Part shown: positions 26,709 to 36,064 of the stretch, piece after piece
Position numbering within the stretch: position 1 is the stretch's first letter
Layout of the letters: each line of letters begins with the position of its first letter
Assembly (NCBI GenBank): GCA_022843145.1
Contig: JALHOF010000012.1
Span: 1 to 64,000 of the forward strand
Reading direction: 5' to 3'
From: Hyphomicrobium sp.
Lineage (GTDB): Bacteria > Pseudomonadota > Alphaproteobacteria > Rhizobiales > Hyphomicrobiaceae
DNA: 64,000 nucleotides
Notes under the pieces: generated by a model
Seen by the model: the letters and a program-made list of their open reading frames with translations, nothing else
Databases searched by the model: none
Told to the model about the DNA's origin: nothing
Program-made: the position numbers and the translations under genes

Positions 26709-26758
26709 GGATTGACGCGGCGGGCCAATGGCCTGCCGCGCAATTGGCGGGTCAATCC
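26709..26758 (-). terminator. nested inverted repeat at the 3' end of purA
   Basis: An inner hairpin with arms GCGGCGGGCC and GGCCTGCCGC around AAT (about 26717-26741) is flanked by GGATTGAC and GTCAATCC as outer arms; the second outer arm includes the purA stop. There is no run of U after it, so it may stabilise the mRNA end or act with Rho rather than be an intrinsic terminator. Confidence 0.45.
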
Positions 26759-28044
26759 TGGAACGGATCGCGCATCAGGATGGTGTCGTCGCGCTCCGGG
26801 CTTGTCGAGAGCAGCGTCACCGGGCACTCGATCAGCTCCTCGATGTGGCGGACATACTTGACCGCCTGCGCGGGGAGATCGTTCCACGAGCGTGCGCCGC
26901 GCGTCGATTGCGACCAGCCCTCGAACGTCTCGTAGATCGGCTCGACGCGCGCCTGCGAATTCTGGCCCGCCGGGAACCGGTCGAGCCGCTCTCCGTCGAG
27001 CATGTACCCGACGCACACCTTGATCTCGTCGAAACCGTCGAGCACGTCGAGCTTGGTCAGCGCGATGCCGTCGATACCCGAGACCTTGGCGACCTGGCGC
27101 ACCAGCACCGCATCGAACCATCCGCAGCGTCGCTTGCGCCCGGTCACGGTGCCGAACTCATGGCCGCGCTCGCCGATGCGCTCGCCAATTGCGTCCATGA
27201 GCTCAGTCGGGAACGGACCCGAGCCGACGCGCGTGGTGTAGGCCTTGGCGATGCCGAGCACGTAGCCGACGGCGCGCGGGCCGACGCCGGAGCCGGTGGC
27301 CGCCTGCGCCGCGACCGTGTTCGACGACGTGACGAACGGATACGTGCCGTGATCGATGTCGAGCAACGCACCCTGCGCGCCTTCGAACAGGATGCGCTTT
27401 CCCGCCTTGCGCTCGCGGTCGAGCAGATCCCAGGTCACGTCCATGAACGGAAGGATCTTGGGCGCGATCTCCTTCAATTGGCTCATCAGCGTGTCCTTGC
27501 ACACGGGTGGCTTGTCGAGGCCGCGGCGCAGTGCATTGTGATGGACGAGAATGCGGTCGACCTTGGCTTCGAGGGTGCCGAGGTTCTTGAGATCCTGCAC
27601 GCGGATCGCGCGGCGGCCGATCTTGTCCTCGTAGGCGGGGCCAATACCGCGGCCTGTCGTGCCGATCTTGCCGGCGCCGGCGGCTTCCTCGCGGATGACG
27701 TCGAGTTCGCTGTGCAACGGCAGGATGAGGGTCGCGTTCTCGGCGATGCGAAGATTGTCGCGGGTAATGGCGACGCCCTGCTTGCCGAGCTTCTCGATCT
27801 CGCCGCACAACGCCCAGGGGTCGACGACGACGCCGTTGCCGATGATGCCGAGCTTGTTCGGCCGCACCACGCCCGACGGCAACAGCGAAAGCTTGTAAGT
27901 GACACCGCCGATGACGAGCGTATGGCCGGCATTGTGGCCGCCCTGGAACCGCACGACGATGTCGGCGCGCTCCGACAGCCAGTCGACGATCTTACCTTTG
28001 CCTTCGTCGCCCCATTGAGCGCCGACCACCACCACGTTCGCCAT
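26752..28044 (-). CDS. purA: adenylosuccinate synthetase PurA
   Basis: 430 residues, the normal length. It joins IMP and aspartate using GTP in the first committed step of AMP synthesis. Family motifs are complete: [18 protein letters not shown] at the N-terminus (Asp and Lys of the active site), [10 protein letters not shown] with the catalytic His, [49 protein letters not shown] and [16 protein letters not shown]. Begins with ATG at 28044. Monocistronic. Confidence 0.98.
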   Translation of the reverse strand: MANVVVVGAQWGDEGKGKIVDWLSERADIVVRFQGGHNAGHTLVIGGVTYKLSLLPSGVVRPNKLGIIGNGVVVDPWALCGEIEKLGKQGVAITRDNLRIAENATLILPLHSELDVIREEAAGAGKIGTTGRGIGPAYEDKIGRRAIRVQDLKNLGTLEAKVDRILVHHNALRRGLDKPPVCKDTLMSQLKEIAPKILPFMDVTWDLLDRERKAGKRILFEGAQGALLDIDHGTYPFVTSSNTVAAQAATGSGVGPRAVGYVLGIAKAYTTRVGSGPFPTELMDAIGERIGERGHEFGTVTGRKRRCGWFDAVLVRQVAKVSGIDGIALTKLDVLDGFDEIKVCVGYMLDGERLDRFPAGQNSQARVEPIYETFEGWSQSTRGARSWNDLPAQAVKYVRHIEELIECPVTLLSTSPERDDTILMRDPFQD

Positions 28045-28221
28045 TTTTCTATCTTCCGCGTTGCGTTTCCGGTCCCAGCCCGGGCGGACACTCGCCCCCG
28101 AGACACGACTTGGCCCCGGGTCTCAGCCGGGGCCGGGAGCGGTTATAGCGCAGAATCGCGGGAGCCAAGAAGAATTGCGGCCGGGGCGGATCCGACGTAA
28201 GGAGCGCCAAGGCTTGTTGCG

Positions 28222-28282
28222 CCGCTCCGGGGCAGGCCCCGACGCGGACCCGTCCACCGCTCCGGGGCAGGCCCCGACGCGG
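28222..28282. repeat. duplicated 26-bp GC-rich unit upstream of purA
   Basis: The unit CCGCTCCGGGGCAGGCCCCG followed by ACGCGG occurs at 28222-28247 and 28257-28282, 9 bases apart. Each contains a self-complementary CGGGGC/GCCCCG core. It sits between the divergent purA and DMT genes. It could be a REP-like palindrome; no function is assigned. Confidence 0.8.
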
Positions 28283-28320
28283 GCTCGGTCCGCGGACACA
28301 CGAAGCACGGTTCCAGGTCC

Positions 28321-29214
28321 ATGATACAGCGATTGGCGGAGCGGACGACGGCGAACGCCAGCCTGTTCCTGACGTTCACCATGCTGTTCTGGGCGGGCAA
28401 TTTCACCATCGGCCGCTGGGCCGCAGGGACGATTCCGCCCGTCACCCTCGCCGCCCTGCGATGGACGGGCGCGGCGCTGCTGATCCTCGTCTTCGCACGA
28501 CGCCACCTCGCCCGCGACTGGCCGGTCATCCGCGCCAATCTGCCGATACTGCTGCTACTCGGGATGACCGGCAGCGGATTGTTCAACACGGTCCAGTACA
28601 TCGCGCTCACGCACACCACCGCTATCGGCGCCGGCATCATCAACTCGACCTCGCCGGTGATGATCGCGATCATGAGCTACTTCGTGAACGGCGAGCGGGC
28701 GACGCGGCGTCAGATGGCCGGAATCGCCGTCTCGCTCGTCGGCGTCTTGGTCGTGCTCGGCAAGGGCGACGTCGCGACGTTGGCGCGCTTCGCGTTCAAT
28801 ATCGGCGATCTCATCATGCTGGGTGCAATGGCGGTGTGGGCGCTCTACACGGCGCTGCTCGACAAGCGGCCTCCGATCAACATGGTGTCGTTCGCCGCCG
28901 TCACGTTCGTCATCGCGGCGGTGCTCAATATTCCACTGTCGATGATCGAACTCGCGTCAGGCGCGCACATCGCACTCGGCGGCACGGCATTGCTCGCCGT
29001 CGCCTACATCGCGATCTTCCCGAGCTTCCTCGCCTACCTCTTGTACAACCGCGGCGTCGAGATCATCGGCCCGACGCGTGCGGGCGCCTTCATGCACCTC
29101 GTCCCGTTGTTCACGGCCGTGCTCGCCATCGTGTTTCTCGGCGAACAGTTCGCCGCCTACCACGCCGTAGCCCTCGCCTTCATCCTGTCAGGCGTGTGGC
29201 TAGCGGCAAGGTAG
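28321..29214 (+). CDS. EamA/DMT family transporter
   Basis: 297 residues with ten predicted helices and two EamA repeats: FTMLFWAGNFTIGRWAAGTIPPVTLAALRWTGAALLI at the start, HTTAIGAGIINSTSPVMIAIMSYFVNGERATRRQMAGIAVSLVGVLVVLGKGD in repeat one and PTRAGAFMHLVPLFTAVLAIVFLGEQFAAYHAVALAFILSGVWLA in repeat two. Inner-membrane exporter or exchanger of small metabolites, substrate unknown. It is not a close copy of the DMT protein at 25842-26690. Divergent from purA. Confidence 0.9.
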   Translation: MIQRLAERTTANASLFLTFTMLFWAGNFTIGRWAAGTIPPVTLAALRWTGAALLILVFARRHLARDWPVIRANLPILLLLGMTGSGLFNTVQYIALTHTTAIGAGIINSTSPVMIAIMSYFVNGERATRRQMAGIAVSLVGVLVVLGKGDVATLARFAFNIGDLIMLGAMAVWALYTALLDKRPPINMVSFAAVTFVIAAVLNIPLSMIELASGAHIALGGTALLAVAYIAIFPSFLAYLLYNRGVEIIGPTRAGAFMHLVPLFTAVLAIVFLGEQFAAYHAVALAFILSGVWLAAR

Positions 29215-29224
29215 GCGTTCGGGC

Positions 29225-30943
29225 TCACCGCGTGATGATCGCGCGGGCGCCGGGCCAAGTGATGCGATAGCCGTGCTCGATCACCTTCTCCTCGTCGGGG
29301 TCGATTTTGCCTTCCCAAGAAACGACGCCGCGCTTGTCCTCGAGGTTCTGCTTGCTCGGCTGCGGGCGAGCGACGAGATCCACGCGGATGTCCTGCTGCT
29401 GGGAAACTGGAAGCTGATCGACGACGACGAACGCCATGGAGCGTTCGTGCTGGCTCTTGAGTGTGATCTTGTAGTTGCGGCTATCGGTTTTGGAGGACGA
29501 AATAATCCCCGTCTCGCCCTTCTTCTCGTCGGCGATCGCGTACTTTACGCGCACGAGGTCGTCGGCGCCGAAGCCCAGTTCATGTTCCTCGGACGGCGAC
29601 AGCAGCGGCAGCTTGCCGGTCCCGACGAAGGTGCCGTCGCGGAAGAGAGAAACAGCGCCTGGCAGCAGCGGCGCACCCTTCGGCAGCACCATCTTGGCAT
29701 AGAGATAGGCGGTCTGCTCGCGCTTCGGCACGGCGCGGACGGAGAGCGCCGGTTCGAGGCTGTCGGACGCGAGTTGCACGCGCTTGGCCTCGCCTGTTTC
29801 CGCGACGGTCAGCATGCCGGGCACGTTGAAGACCGCCTGGAACGGCGCATTCACGACTTCGGCGCGGACCTCTTGCGCGGGGACGGCCTTTGCCATCGAT
29901 CGGGCGCGCGGCAGATCGGCATCGGCCATAGCGTCGGACTCGGAGATGGCGGCGCCGAGGCCACCGCGCATGCCCGTCGCGGGCGGCGGCGCGGGTGCGG
30001 CCATCGGCTTCGGCTTGAATTCGGGCTCGTAGTCGACGGTGATCGGCCGCAGCTCCGGCGCGGAAGCCGCGGAAGCCGGCCGCGTCGTCGACAGCGCGAT
30101 CGATACATCGGCCCAGCGCTCGCCCGTCCTCTGCGTCACCGACGCGCGGCGCACGAGTTCGAGTTTCGGGGCGACAGCCTTGGTCCCAGTCGACAAACGG
30201 GCGTCGTACAGTGGCGACCAGCTCGCCTGTGACACCTGATAGCGGACCACGAAATCGGCCTCGAGCGCCTGGCCGGCGGCGACGTGGACCTTGACCTCGG
30301 TGCGTTCGTCGAGCTGCGGCGCGACGCCGCCGAGCTTGCCCTCGAGATCCCTGATCTTGCGATCTGTCTCACGAATGTTGACGGTGGCTTCGAGAGCCCC
30401 GCGCTGCGCCTCCGCGGAGCTCGTCGTGATGAGCGCCAGGATCTGCGGCCAGTTTTCACCGGTTCCCGCTTGCCCGAGCATCGGCGGCGGACGCACGGGC
30501 AGCTGCGTCAGGTTCTGGATCAGCGCCTTCTGCTGCTCAGCCGCCTCCCGCTGCCCTTCGAAAACGCTGCGCTGGTCCTTGAGCTTCTCAATTTCGGTCT
30601 CGAGGCGGCGACGCTCGCTCTCGGCGTTGGCGGCATCGGCGCGGGGCACGCTGGCGCGGCGGGTATCGACCGAACCGATGTCGAGCTTGCCGACGGATTT
30701 TCCCTCGACGCGAATCGAGGACGCGATGGCCTGTGCGGGTAGATCGGCGAATACCAGCGTATGCTCACCCGCCTCGATCTTGACCTTGGCCGACCGCGTG
30801 ATCTCGGCGCCCGACGGGAACACCGTCACCGCGGTGATTTTCGATTGCGCCAAAACGTCGGCAGCGGTCGCCGCACTGCTCGCGGCGACCGCCGTCCCAA
30901 ACGCCGTCCCAAGCATCATCGTCACCCTGAGCGGCGCACGCAT
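29225..30943 (-). CDS. MuiA-like (DUF4139) mucoidy inhibitor family protein
   Basis: 572 residues with a signal peptide (MMLGTAFGTAVAASSAATAADV). The N-terminal domain (about 35-220) has ITAVTVFPSGAEITRSAKVKIEAGEHTLVFADLP and a coiled-coil stretch (ESERRRLETEIEKLKDQRSVFEGQREAAEQQK); the C-terminal DUF4139 domain has VRYQVSQASWSPLYDARLS, RRASVTQRTGERWADVSIALSTTRP and a final DPDEEKVIEHGYRITWP. The family is named after a protein that suppresses mucoidy; the molecular role is unknown. Probably periplasmic. Confidence 0.88.
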   Translation of the reverse strand: MRAPLRVTMMLGTAFGTAVAASSAATAADVLAQSKITAVTVFPSGAEITRSAKVKIEAGEHTLVFADLPAQAIASSIRVEGKSVGKLDIGSVDTRRASVPRADAANAESERRRLETEIEKLKDQRSVFEGQREAAEQQKALIQNLTQLPVRPPPMLGQAGTGENWPQILALITTSSAEAQRGALEATVNIRETDRKIRDLEGKLGGVAPQLDERTEVKVHVAAGQALEADFVVRYQVSQASWSPLYDARLSTGTKAVAPKLELVRRASVTQRTGERWADVSIALSTTRPASAASAPELRPITVDYEPEFKPKPMAAPAPPPATGMRGGLGAAISESDAMADADLPRARSMAKAVPAQEVRAEVVNAPFQAVFNVPGMLTVAETGEAKRVQLASDSLEPALSVRAVPKREQTAYLYAKMVLPKGAPLLPGAVSLFRDGTFVGTGKLPLLSPSEEHELGFGADDLVRVKYAIADEKKGETGIISSSKTDSRNYKITLKSQHERSMAFVVVDQLPVSQQQDIRVDLVARPQPSKQNLEDKRGVVSWEGKIDPDEEKVIEHGYRITWPGARAIITR

Positions 30944-31105
30944 CGGCGGTCCTTCCCTGTTTTGCTCGTGAGCGAGCCTTGCTGCTCAACCCCTTGTTTC
31001 AGGCCTCACTAAGCCGTCCGACAACGGCGAAAATGTGAGGGCGGCGGAAGACCGGCCCAGAGCCGCCTCCCCCCGCCGATGTCATCGCCGAGCCGGCGGA
31101 TGCGA

Positions 31106-32698
31106 TCAGAACTTGAGGCGGCGCACGCGGACGACGTGGGGAAGTGCTGTGACAGCGGCCAGAACCTTGTCTGGCACCGGCTCGTCGACCGACACCACGC
31201 AGATGGCGTCGCCACCGGCTTTCTCGCGGCCGAGGTTGAAGGTTGCGATGTTGACGCCGGCCTCGCCGAGCAACGAGCCGAAGCGGCCGATGAAGCCCGG
31301 CTTATCGGTGTTGCGGACGAACAGCATGTTGGGTGTCACCTCGAAATCCATGTTGATGTCGCGGACCTGGACAATGCGCGGCCGGCCGTCGGCGAACACG
31401 GTGCCGGCAATCGAGCGCTCGTACTCGTCGGTTTTGACGGTGAACCGCACGTAGCTTTCGAACGCGCCCTTGTGCGAACTCTTCATCTCCTCGACGACGA
31501 TGCCCTGGTCCTTCGCCGTGACGAGGGCCGCGACCATATTGATGTCGGCGCGCGAAGGCCTGAGCACGCCTGCAATGGCGGCGGCGGTCATCGGCTTGAC
31601 GTTCAATGTACCGACGTCGCCGACGTACTCGATGCGGATCGCGCGAATCGGCCGCTCGGTCAGTTGGCCCGCGAACCAGCCGAGCTGCTCGGCGAGCTTG
31701 ACCCACGGCGTCAAGCGCGGCGCCTCCTCGGCCGAGATCGAGGGGAAGTTGACGGCATTGGTGATCGCGCCCTTCAACAGGTAATCGGACATCTGCTCGG
31801 CGACCTGTAGCGCCACGTTCTCCTGCGCCTCGCCGGTCGACGCGCCGAGATGGGGCGTGCAGATCACGTTCGGTGCCGTGAACAGCACGTTCTCCTTGGC
31901 TGGCTCGACTTCGAACACGTCGATGGCGGCGCCTCCGACGTGCCCGGATTTCAGAGCTTCGGCGAGGGCGGCTTCGTCGACGAGCCCGCCGCGCGCGCAA
32001 TTGATGATGCGCACGCCAGGGCGGCATTTTGCGATCGCCTCGGCCGAAATGATGTTCTTCGTCTTCTCGGTCAGCGGCGTGTGAAGTGTAATGAAGTCGG
32101 CGCGATTGAGTAGATTGTCGAGCTCGACCTTCTCAACGCCGATCTCGACGGCACGCTCGGGCGTCAGGAACGGATCGTATGCGACGACCTTCATCTTGAG
32201 GCCCAGCGCGCGGTCGGCGACGATGGCGCCGATGTTGCCGCAACCGATGACGCCGAGCGTCTTGTTGAACACCTCGACGCCGAGGAAGCGGTTCTTCTCC
32301 CACTTGCCCGCGCGCGTCGAGACGTCGGCGGCGGGGATCTGGCGCGCAAGCGAGAGCATCAGCGTGATGGCGTGCTCGGCAGTGGTGATCGAATTGCCGA
32401 AGGGCGTGTTCATGACGATCACGCCACGCCCCGTCGCCGATTTGATATCGACGTTGTCGACGCCGATGCCGGCACGGCCGACGACCTTCAGCCGTGACGC
32501 CGCCGTGAGGACCTTCTCGGTGACCTTGGTCGCGGAACGAATAGCGAGGCCGTCATAGTCGCCGATTATTTTTTCGAGCTCATCCTTCGAAAGCCCGACC
32601 TTGACGTCGGTGTCAACGCCGCGAGACTTGAAAATTGCGATAGCGGCGGGAGAGAGGTCGTCGGAAATCAGCACGCGCGGTGCGGGGGTGGTGGCCAT
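31106..32698 (-). CDS. serA: D-3-phosphoglycerate dehydrogenase SerA
   Basis: 530 residues from ATG 32698, the length of the long SerA type with ASB and ACT domains. It oxidises 3-phosphoglycerate with NAD in the first step of serine synthesis. Visible are the substrate-domain start PRVLISDDLSPAA, the Rossmann motif LGVIGCGNIGAIVADRA, HTPLTEKTKNIISAEAI, the catalytic ARGGLVDEAAL (Arg), EVEP (Glu) and CTPHLGASTGEAQENVA (His). The ACT domain is at the C-terminus (MLFVRNTDKPGFIGRFGSLLGEAGVNIATFNLGR). It follows serC by 100 nt on the same strand. Confidence 0.98.
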   Translation of the reverse strand: MATTPAPRVLISDDLSPAAIAIFKSRGVDTDVKVGLSKDELEKIIGDYDGLAIRSATKVTEKVLTAASRLKVVGRAGIGVDNVDIKSATGRGVIVMNTPFGNSITTAEHAITLMLSLARQIPAADVSTRAGKWEKNRFLGVEVFNKTLGVIGCGNIGAIVADRALGLKMKVVAYDPFLTPERAVEIGVEKVELDNLLNRADFITLHTPLTEKTKNIISAEAIAKCRPGVRIINCARGGLVDEAALAEALKSGHVGGAAIDVFEVEPAKENVLFTAPNVICTPHLGASTGEAQENVALQVAEQMSDYLLKGAITNAVNFPSISAEEAPRLTPWVKLAEQLGWFAGQLTERPIRAIRIEYVGDVGTLNVKPMTAAAIAGVLRPSRADINMVAALVTAKDQGIVVEEMKSSHKGAFESYVRFTVKTDEYERSIAGTVFADGRPRIVQVRDINMDFEVTPNMLFVRNTDKPGFIGRFGSLLGEAGVNIATFNLGREKAGGDAICVVSVDEPVPDKVLAAVTALPHVVRVRRLKF

Positions 32699-32798
32699 AT
32701 CGGTGATCCTTGGATGAATGCCGGCGAGCGGGCGTGCGCCGTCGTTGCCGCTCCGGGATGGGCGGCGATGATGTTGCACGGTCTCATGAAACGTTGAC

Positions 32799-33974
32799 TC
32801 AGGCGGCCTTGCGCAGCTTGGATTTTGCTTCCGCGAAGGCCCATTCGACCCACGGCAGTAGCGCCTCTACATCGGCCTTCTCGACAGTCGATCCGGTCCA
32901 GATCCGGAGGCCCGGGGGGGCATCGCGGTATGAACCGAGGTCGAGGCCGACGCCCTCGTTCTCGAGCGCGGACACGATCGACTTCGCGAATGCCGCCTGC
33001 TCGGATGCGGGAAGCGCGGCGACGTCGGCGTCACGAACGACGAGACACACGGCGGTGTTCGACCACGTCGCCTTGTCGACGGCGAGGTTTTCGATCCATG
33101 GCGTCCGCGCAATCCAGGCGTGGAGCACGGCCGCATTCGCGTCGGCGCGGGCCTGCAGCCCCTTCAATCCCCCGACGCTTTCGGCCCAGCCGAGCGCATC
33201 GAGATAGTCCTCGACGCACAACATCGATGGCGTGTTGATGGTTTCGCCATCGAAAATTGCGGTGTCGAGCTTGCCGGACTTGGTCATGCGGAACAGCTTC
33301 GGCAGCGGCCATTGCGGCGTCGTGCTCTCGAGCCGGACGACGGCGCGCGGGCTCATGATCAACATGCCGTGCGCGGCTTCGCCGCCGAGCACCTTTTGCC
33401 AGGAGTAGGTCAGAACGTCGACCTTCGACCAGTCGACCGCCTGCGCGAAGATGGCCGAGGTAGCGTCGACGAGCACGAGACCGCTGCGATCGGCGGGGAT
33501 GAAATCGTAGTTCGGAAGCTTGACGCCCGCGGTCGTGCCGTTGGCGGTGAGCACCACGTCACGGTCGAAGTCGATCTTCGAGAGATCCGGCAGCCGGCCG
33601 AAATCGGCCTCCATGGCGCGGACGTCGGTCAAGCTGAGCTGCTTGACGATATCGGTGACCCAGATCTTGCCGAAGCTCTCCCACGCCAGCACATCGACGC
33701 CGCGCGAGCCGAGCAGGTTCCACATCGCCATTTCGAACGCGCCGGTGTCGGAGCCGGGCACGATGCCGACGTGGTAGCCGTCAGGCACGCCGAGAATTGC
33801 GCGGGTCTTGTCGATGGCGAGCTTCAGCCGCGCCTTGCCCTCTTTGGAGCGATGCGAACGGCCGGTCAACGCTTTGGCGAGGGCTTCGGGCGTCCAGCCG
33901 GGGCGCTTGGCGCAAGGCCCGGACGAGAACAGAGGACGCGCCGGCCGCGTGGCCGGTTTAGTGGTCGTGGTCAT
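32799..33974 (-). CDS. serC: phosphoserine aminotransferase SerC
   Basis: 391 residues of the alphaproteobacterial long form. It converts 3-phosphohydroxypyruvate and glutamate to phosphoserine using pyridoxal phosphate. Motifs: [87 protein letters not shown], where the lysine of SWQKVLG carries the cofactor, and [20 protein letters not shown]. First gene of the serC-serA operon, behind a candidate serC leader RNA. Confidence 0.97.
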   Translation of the reverse strand: MTTTTKPATRPARPLFSSGPCAKRPGWTPEALAKALTGRSHRSKEGKARLKLAIDKTRAILGVPDGYHVGIVPGSDTGAFEMAMWNLLGSRGVDVLAWESFGKIWVTDIVKQLSLTDVRAMEADFGRLPDLSKIDFDRDVVLTANGTTAGVKLPNYDFIPADRSGLVLVDATSAIFAQAVDWSKVDVLTYSWQKVLGGEAAHGMLIMSPRAVVRLESTTPQWPLPKLFRMTKSGKLDTAIFDGETINTPSMLCVEDYLDALGWAESVGGLKGLQARADANAAVLHAWIARTPWIENLAVDKATWSNTAVCLVVRDADVAALPASEQAAFAKSIVSALENEGVGLDLGSYRDAPPGLRIWTGSTVEKADVEALLPWVEWAFAEAKSKLRKAA

Positions 33975-34025
33975 TGCGCTACCCTTTCAGATAGAAGCCT
34001 CTCGTTGGGGAGAGGTGTCCCACGG
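33975..34025 (-). promoter_or_regulatory. candidate serC leader RNA motif
   Basis: On the minus strand, just before the serC start, two hairpins follow each other. The first is CCTCTC-CCCAAC-GAGAGG (33998-34015). The second is CTATC-TGAAAG-GGTAG (33979-33994), which includes the AAGGG that would serve as ribosome site. Position and sequence fit what I recall of the alphaproteobacterial serC RNA motif found ahead of serC-serA operons. The ligand or signal of that RNA is not established. Confidence 0.55.
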
Positions 34026-34153
34026 CGGCGGATACGGCAGATCGCCGCGCACGTCAACAGCGACGAAGGGCGGCGGCGGCGGTCCGCAGGAAGACCATCC
34101 CCCCCCGCGCGCGAGGCGGAAGCCACAGGGCCTCAGGATTGATCGAAATCCCG

Positions 34154-34167
34154 TTGACCCTGGTCAA
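34154..34167. promoter_or_regulatory. FNR/FixK-type binding site upstream of hemN
   Basis: TTGACCCTGGTCAA is a perfect inverted repeat of the FNR/FixK class (TTGAC-N4-GTCAA). Its centre is about 112 bases before the hemN start, a position suited to activation under low oxygen. Other Crp-family members bind related sites. Confidence 0.75.
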
Positions 34168-34272
34168 ACGCAGCGGCGCCAATTGCTGCTCGAATAAGCC
34201 GATCCTGTGCCCGGTCAGCCCGCGATCGCGATCCGGCCACGCACGACACCTCAACGAGTGCCCGAGCCGAGC

Positions 34273-35661
34273 ATGCCCGTTCCTTCGACCGCTCCCGGCG
34301 CCGCTTGCGCCCCCGCCGCGACCCACGATCTCGTCCAACGGCTTGCGAAGCCGCTGCCTCGATACACGAGCTATCCGACGGCAAACCATTTTTCGCCCGG
34401 CGTCGATGCCACGGCCTACGCGGAATGGCTGGCCGAATTGACGCCGGGATCGGCGCTCTCACTCTATCTTCACATCCCCTACTGCCGGGAGTTGTGCTGG
34501 TACTGCGGTTGCTCGACCAAGGCCGTGCGCCGCTACGAGCCGGTTGCAAGCTATCTCGAGCTCATCCGCCGCGAAGCAGTCGAAGTGGCACGCCGGCTGC
34601 CGCGCGATCATCAGGTGACGCACATCCATTGGGGCGGAGGCTCGCCCGACATTCTCGAGCCCGCCGACATCATTCGCCTCGGGTCTGAGATCAACGGCGC
34701 GTTCGCGATCGCCGGCGGGGCGGAAATTGCCGTCGAGATCGATCCGCGACTACTGGATGCTCCCCGTGCGGATGCCTTCGCCGCGATCGGGATCAACCGC
34801 GTCTCGATCGGCGTGCAGGATTTCGACGAGGCGGTGCAGAAGGCGATAGGGCGCTTGCAGGGCTACGAGACGACGCGGCGCGCGGTCGCGCTGTTCCGCG
34901 ATCGGGGTATCGGGTCGATCAACGTCGATCTGGTTTACGGCCTTCCGCATCAGACCGAGGACAGCGTATCGCGCACGATCGAGCAAGTTTTGACGCTGAC
35001 ACCCGACCGGATCGCCATCTTCGGCTACGCGCATCTGCCGTCGCGCCTCAAGCATCAACGGCTCATCGACGACGCATCGCTGCCAGGCCCGACCGCGCGC
35101 TATGCGCAATCGGCACGAATTGCCGAATTGCTGCTCGGCGCGGGTTACGTGCAGCTCGGGCTCGACCACTTCGCGCGGGCGACCGACAAGCTCGCGACGA
35201 CCGCGCTCAAGCGCAATTTCCAGGGCTACACCACCGACCAGGCCGACGCACTGATCGGGCTTGGCGCATCCGCCATCTCGCGGTTGCCGCAGGGCTACGC
35301 ACAGAATGCCGTCGCCGCCGACGCGTACGGCAAGCGGCTGGGCGAGGCGGGACTGGCGACCGCGCGCGGCTTCAAGCTCGGCGCCGACGATAAACTGCGC
35401 GCTTTCGTCATCGAGCGGCTGATGTGCGATTTCGCATTCTCGTCGCGTGAGCTCAGCCGGCGCTTCGGCGGCCGGGCGATGCCGCTCATTCGCGAAGCCG
35501 AAGCGGTTATCGAGGACGACACCGACGGGCTGGTGCAGCGAACCAGCGACGGGTTCCGCATGACGCCACGCGGACGTCCGTTCGTGCGCAACATTTGCGC
35601 GCGCTTCGACGCCTATCTCGATCCCGAAACGTCTCGCCGCCGGCACGCCCTGTCCGTCTGA
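34273..35661 (+). CDS. hemN: oxygen-independent coproporphyrinogen III oxidase HemN
   Basis: 462 residues from ATG 34273; an in-frame upstream start at 34207 adds a poorly structured tail. It is a radical-SAM enzyme that decarboxylates coproporphyrinogen III to protoporphyrinogen IX in heme synthesis without oxygen. The motif HIPYCRELCWYCGC has the CX3CX2C cluster ligands and the following Cys typical of true HemN. Also visible: THIHWGGGSPDIL, VEIDPRLLD, INRVSIGVQDFDEAVQKAIGR, INVDLVYGLPHQTEDS and YVQLGLDHFARATDKL. An FNR/FixK-type site upstream suggests induction by low oxygen. Confidence 0.96.
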   Translation: MPVPSTAPGAACAPAATHDLVQRLAKPLPRYTSYPTANHFSPGVDATAYAEWLAELTPGSALSLYLHIPYCRELCWYCGCSTKAVRRYEPVASYLELIRREAVEVARRLPRDHQVTHIHWGGGSPDILEPADIIRLGSEINGAFAIAGGAEIAVEIDPRLLDAPRADAFAAIGINRVSIGVQDFDEAVQKAIGRLQGYETTRRAVALFRDRGIGSINVDLVYGLPHQTEDSVSRTIEQVLTLTPDRIAIFGYAHLPSRLKHQRLIDDASLPGPTARYAQSARIAELLLGAGYVQLGLDHFARATDKLATTALKRNFQGYTTDQADALIGLGASAISRLPQGYAQNAVAADAYGKRLGEAGLATARGFKLGADDKLRAFVIERLMCDFAFSSRELSRRFGGRAMPLIREAEAVIEDDTDGLVQRTSDGFRMTPRGRPFVRNICARFDAYLDPETSRRRHALSV

Positions 35662-35732
35662 GAGCGCGCGCTTCATCTCTGAAGTAGCCTGTGAAACCTT
35701 ACAGAACCGAAACTTTCCAAAGGCCACGAACC

Positions 35733-35855
35733 ATGGCAGTCTCAATCATCGTTCAACAACCGAAGGGAGGTGATCCGATGTCGAGTGGGATCCTGAAGAC
35801 AAAGATGTCGTGGTCGCGCGCGCTTGGTCTGGCCAAACCTCGGTTTGCAGCCTGA
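35733..35855 (+). CDS. candidate very short ORF before a strong terminator
   Basis: A 40-codon frame starts at ATG 35733; an in-frame ATG at 35778 follows GGGAGGTGATCCG, a very good ribosome site, giving 25 residues (MSSGILKTKMSWSRALGLAK and then PRFAA). About 65 bases after its stop comes an intrinsic terminator. The layout looks like a short transcript for a small basic peptide, or a small RNA with a leader ORF. I recognise no family, and the case rests on the ribosome site and terminator alone. Confidence 0.4.
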   Translation: MAVSIIVQQPKGGDPMSSGILKTKMSWSRALGLAKPRFAA

Positions 35856-35920
35856 GACAGCGGTCCGGCGGCGTCATGCGCCGTCCATCGCGACGATCTC
35901 ACGTCAATTCAGTCTCACGG

Positions 35921-35948
35921 GGGCCGCCTTCGGGCGGCCCTTTTGTTT
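35921..35948 (+). terminator. intrinsic terminator
   Basis: GGGCCGCC-TTCG-GGCGGCCC followed by TTTTGTTTT: an 8-bp GC stem with a TTCG tetraloop and a U-run. It ends whatever transcript comes from the short ORF at 35733-35855 and possibly hemN read-through. Confidence 0.93.
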
Positions 35949-36064
35949 TGCGGCGGGCGTCTAACGGCTGATGCAGGGCGAGCGGCCTTCACTTGACCCA
36001 ACTCAATGTTGCCGATGGCCTCGGCGGGCAACGTCGTCTCCGGATAGATCCATCGGAGACCCGC

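Noticed and set aside
26728-28200. 490-codon plus-strand frame opposite purA
   Set aside because: Antisense shadow of purA; composition is unlike a protein and no ribosome site leads it.
29273-30232. 319-codon plus-strand frame opposite the MuiA-like gene
   Set aside because: Antisense shadow; the minus-strand protein has a signal peptide and family motifs.
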